DNA from: Prunella strophiata
Taxonomy: Eukaryota; Chordata; Aves; Passeriformes; Prunellidae
Direction: 5' to 3'
Assembly: GCA_036583965.1 (NCBI GenBank)
Contig: JAZBQD010000017.1
Span: 24,152,385 to 24,216,384, forward strand
DNA length: 64,000 nucleotides
The position numbers and the translations under genes are program-made. Positions 62,620-64,000 of the stretch are shown here, piece after piece (within the stretch, counting starts at the first letter, position 1; each line of letters begins with the position of its first letter). Below the pieces are notes generated by a model. It was given only the letters and a program-made list of their open reading frames with translations, did not search any database and had not been told where the DNA came from.

Positions 62620-63114
62620 TGTACTGGTTTGAAAGTAAAAACTAGTGAGACATTCTAAGTCAGAAATACAAGTTAATAAAAAACTAAAATAAAATACATG
62701 CAAAGGAAAGAAAAACAAAAAATCCAAACAGAGTCAGAGTGCAACCTGATATCCCTCCTAGTTGGAGTGGTGATAGCAGTCCCAATGAAATGGTCCCACT
62801 GAGGCAGTGAGGCTGGCAGCCGGCAGTCCTGTGTCCTCTGCAGGCCTGAGAACAGGACTGCCTCTTCAGTCTCAAAACCCAAACTTTATCCCCATGAAAA
62901 TGCCTGGCCCTCCCCCTTGGGCAGAGCATCTCACAATGGACTATTGTAACTTCTATGAATTATGTGATAAGGCCTTGATGGGCCATTAACAGAGCCATTA
63001 ACATGAGACAATCCCGCAGCAGGAGGTAAGAGATAAGGAGAACACTGCCTCCTCCTAGTTTTAACAGTACAAGGAGATGGTAATAAAATACATCTTGCAT
63101 TGCAACCCAGGACA
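62620..63114 (-). mobile_element. Solo LTR of the provirus family inside CR1
   Basis: 495 bases, TGTACTGG..CCAGGACA on the plus strand, clearly the same family as the provirus LTRs and in the same orientation, but with many substitutions and small indels, including loss of part of the CTTTCCCTCCCAGCTGGAATG stretch. A 5-bp CAGGG duplication brackets it. It sits within a CR1 copy whose two halves join cleanly if the LTR and one duplication are ignored. It carries GATAAA at the place where the provirus 3' LTR has AATAAA. Confidence 0.95.
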
Positions 63115-63119
63115 CAGGG
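63115..63119. repeat. Target site duplication CAGGG, right copy
   Basis: Perfect match to 62,615-62,619. Confidence 0.9.
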
Positions 63120-63615
63120 CAATCCCAGACATATGGTTATATTCTGGGTTTGTTATGAGTGATCTCAAGTGGATTAAGAACTGCCCTATGGAGAAGGACT
63201 TGGGAACATTGCAGGATGAAAAACTAAATGTGAGACAACAATGTACATTCACAGCCCAGAAAGCCAAACCCGTCCTGGGCTGCATCCAAAGCAGCGTGGG
63301 CAGCAGGGGAGGGAGGGGATTCTGCCCCTCTGCTCTACTCTGGTGAGATCCCACCTGGAACCCTGCACCCAGCTCTGGGGTCTCCAACAAAAGAAAGACA
63401 TGGACCCACTCAGGCAAATCCGGAGGAGGGTGATGAGGATGATCAGTGTGCTGGAGCACCTTCCATATGAGGAAGCTTAGTGAAAAGAAGGGACAGGGAG
63501 GTCCTATAGCAGCCTTACAGTGCTGAAAGGGGGCCAACCACAAAGATGAGGAGGGACTCTTTATCACAAGGAGTGTAACACTAGGATAAAGATAAGAGTT
63601 TTAAACTGGAAGAGG
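63120..63615 (+). pseudogene. CR1 LINE, downstream part after the solo LTR
   Basis: Plus-strand continuation of the CR1 copy. Landmarks in family order are CTGGGCTGCATCCAAAGCAG near 63,277, GGAGGGGATTCTGCCCCTCT near 63,310, GGTGAGATCCCACCTGGAA near 63,342, CAGCTCTGGGGTC near 63,370, AGGAGGGTGATGAGGATGAT near 63,422, and CTATAGCAGCC and AAAGGGGGCC near 63,505-63,535. It fades out near 63,615 without the terminal short repeats of a complete CR1 3' end. Confidence 0.88.
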
Positions 63616-64000
63616 GAAAATTAATTGTCATAATGGTGTCCTTTTTTAATAAGATCATTTCCACCTTAACAGGTTTATGGAAGGATACAAGAAAACATCA
63701 ACAACTAAACCAATAAAAAATAAACTGCTTGGAAGTTCTAAGGCAAACAACACATGCAAATATTGAATGACCACAGCATTTCTTAGAATCTAACAAAACA
63801 GCCTCAAGCTGGCAAATTTCATACTGCAATTAGAAATTGTTCACACAACTTCATATGAAGCTGAACTAATTTCAAGCAGAATTTAGCCTGAAAATAAAAT
63901 TAAAGAAATATGTAGGCAATCCCATTCAGCTTTTCTAGATAATACCTTTAGAATTATTTTGGAGATTTCCTTTTCTTTAAAAAGGTAATAGAGAATTTCC
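63616..64000. other. Unannotated AT-rich DNA
   Basis: Nothing recognised before the window ends. Confidence 0.4.

Overview
The window looks like AT-rich intergenic or intronic DNA from a bird, most likely a passerine. This rests on several diverged CR1 LINE fragments, avian-type LTR elements and simple repeats, with no mammalian L1, Alu or B-type repeats noticed. No host protein-coding gene, tRNA or rRNA could be supported. The annotation is therefore mainly a map of mobile elements and repeats.

Layout. 1-12.8 kb: unannotated DNA with homopolymers and G/T-rich low complexity. 12.8-24.4 kb: an old in-frame CR1 ORF2 remnant, a probable dispersed repeat enclosing two opposed hexanucleotide arrays, (CCCTGT)n then (ACAGGG)n, two diverged copies of one avian LTR family in opposite orientations, and a CR1 fragment. 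24.4-44.8 kb: mostly unique AT-rich DNA with a T51 run, a pure (AAGGG)40 array and one possible LTR remnant. 44,847-50,991: a nearly intact 6.1-kb class III (ERVL-like) provirus on the minus strand. 52.7-54.8 kb: CR1 fragments and a related LTR piece. 60.5-61.2 kb: an unrelated solo LTR with a 6-bp target duplication. 62.0-63.6 kb: two opposed CR1 pieces, one split by a solo LTR of the provirus family.

The provirus is the centrepiece. On the minus strand the order is 5' LTR, PBS matching tRNA-Lys1,2, gag, in-frame UAG, protease, one-base frame break, RT-RNase H-integrase, 3' LTR. It has no env. The LTRs differ at 2 of 492 positions, so insertion was recent. Gag is unusual: it opens with several hydrophobic segments, continues through a basic region built from 19-residue repeats, then an ERVL-type capsid-like region, and has no CCHC zinc knuckle. 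An env-less element with a membrane-inserting Gag suggests an intracellular life cycle based on membrane-anchored particles, which is an inference. The pol catalytic residues are all present, but the frame break between protease and RT probably prevents this copy from making a full polyprotein unaided.
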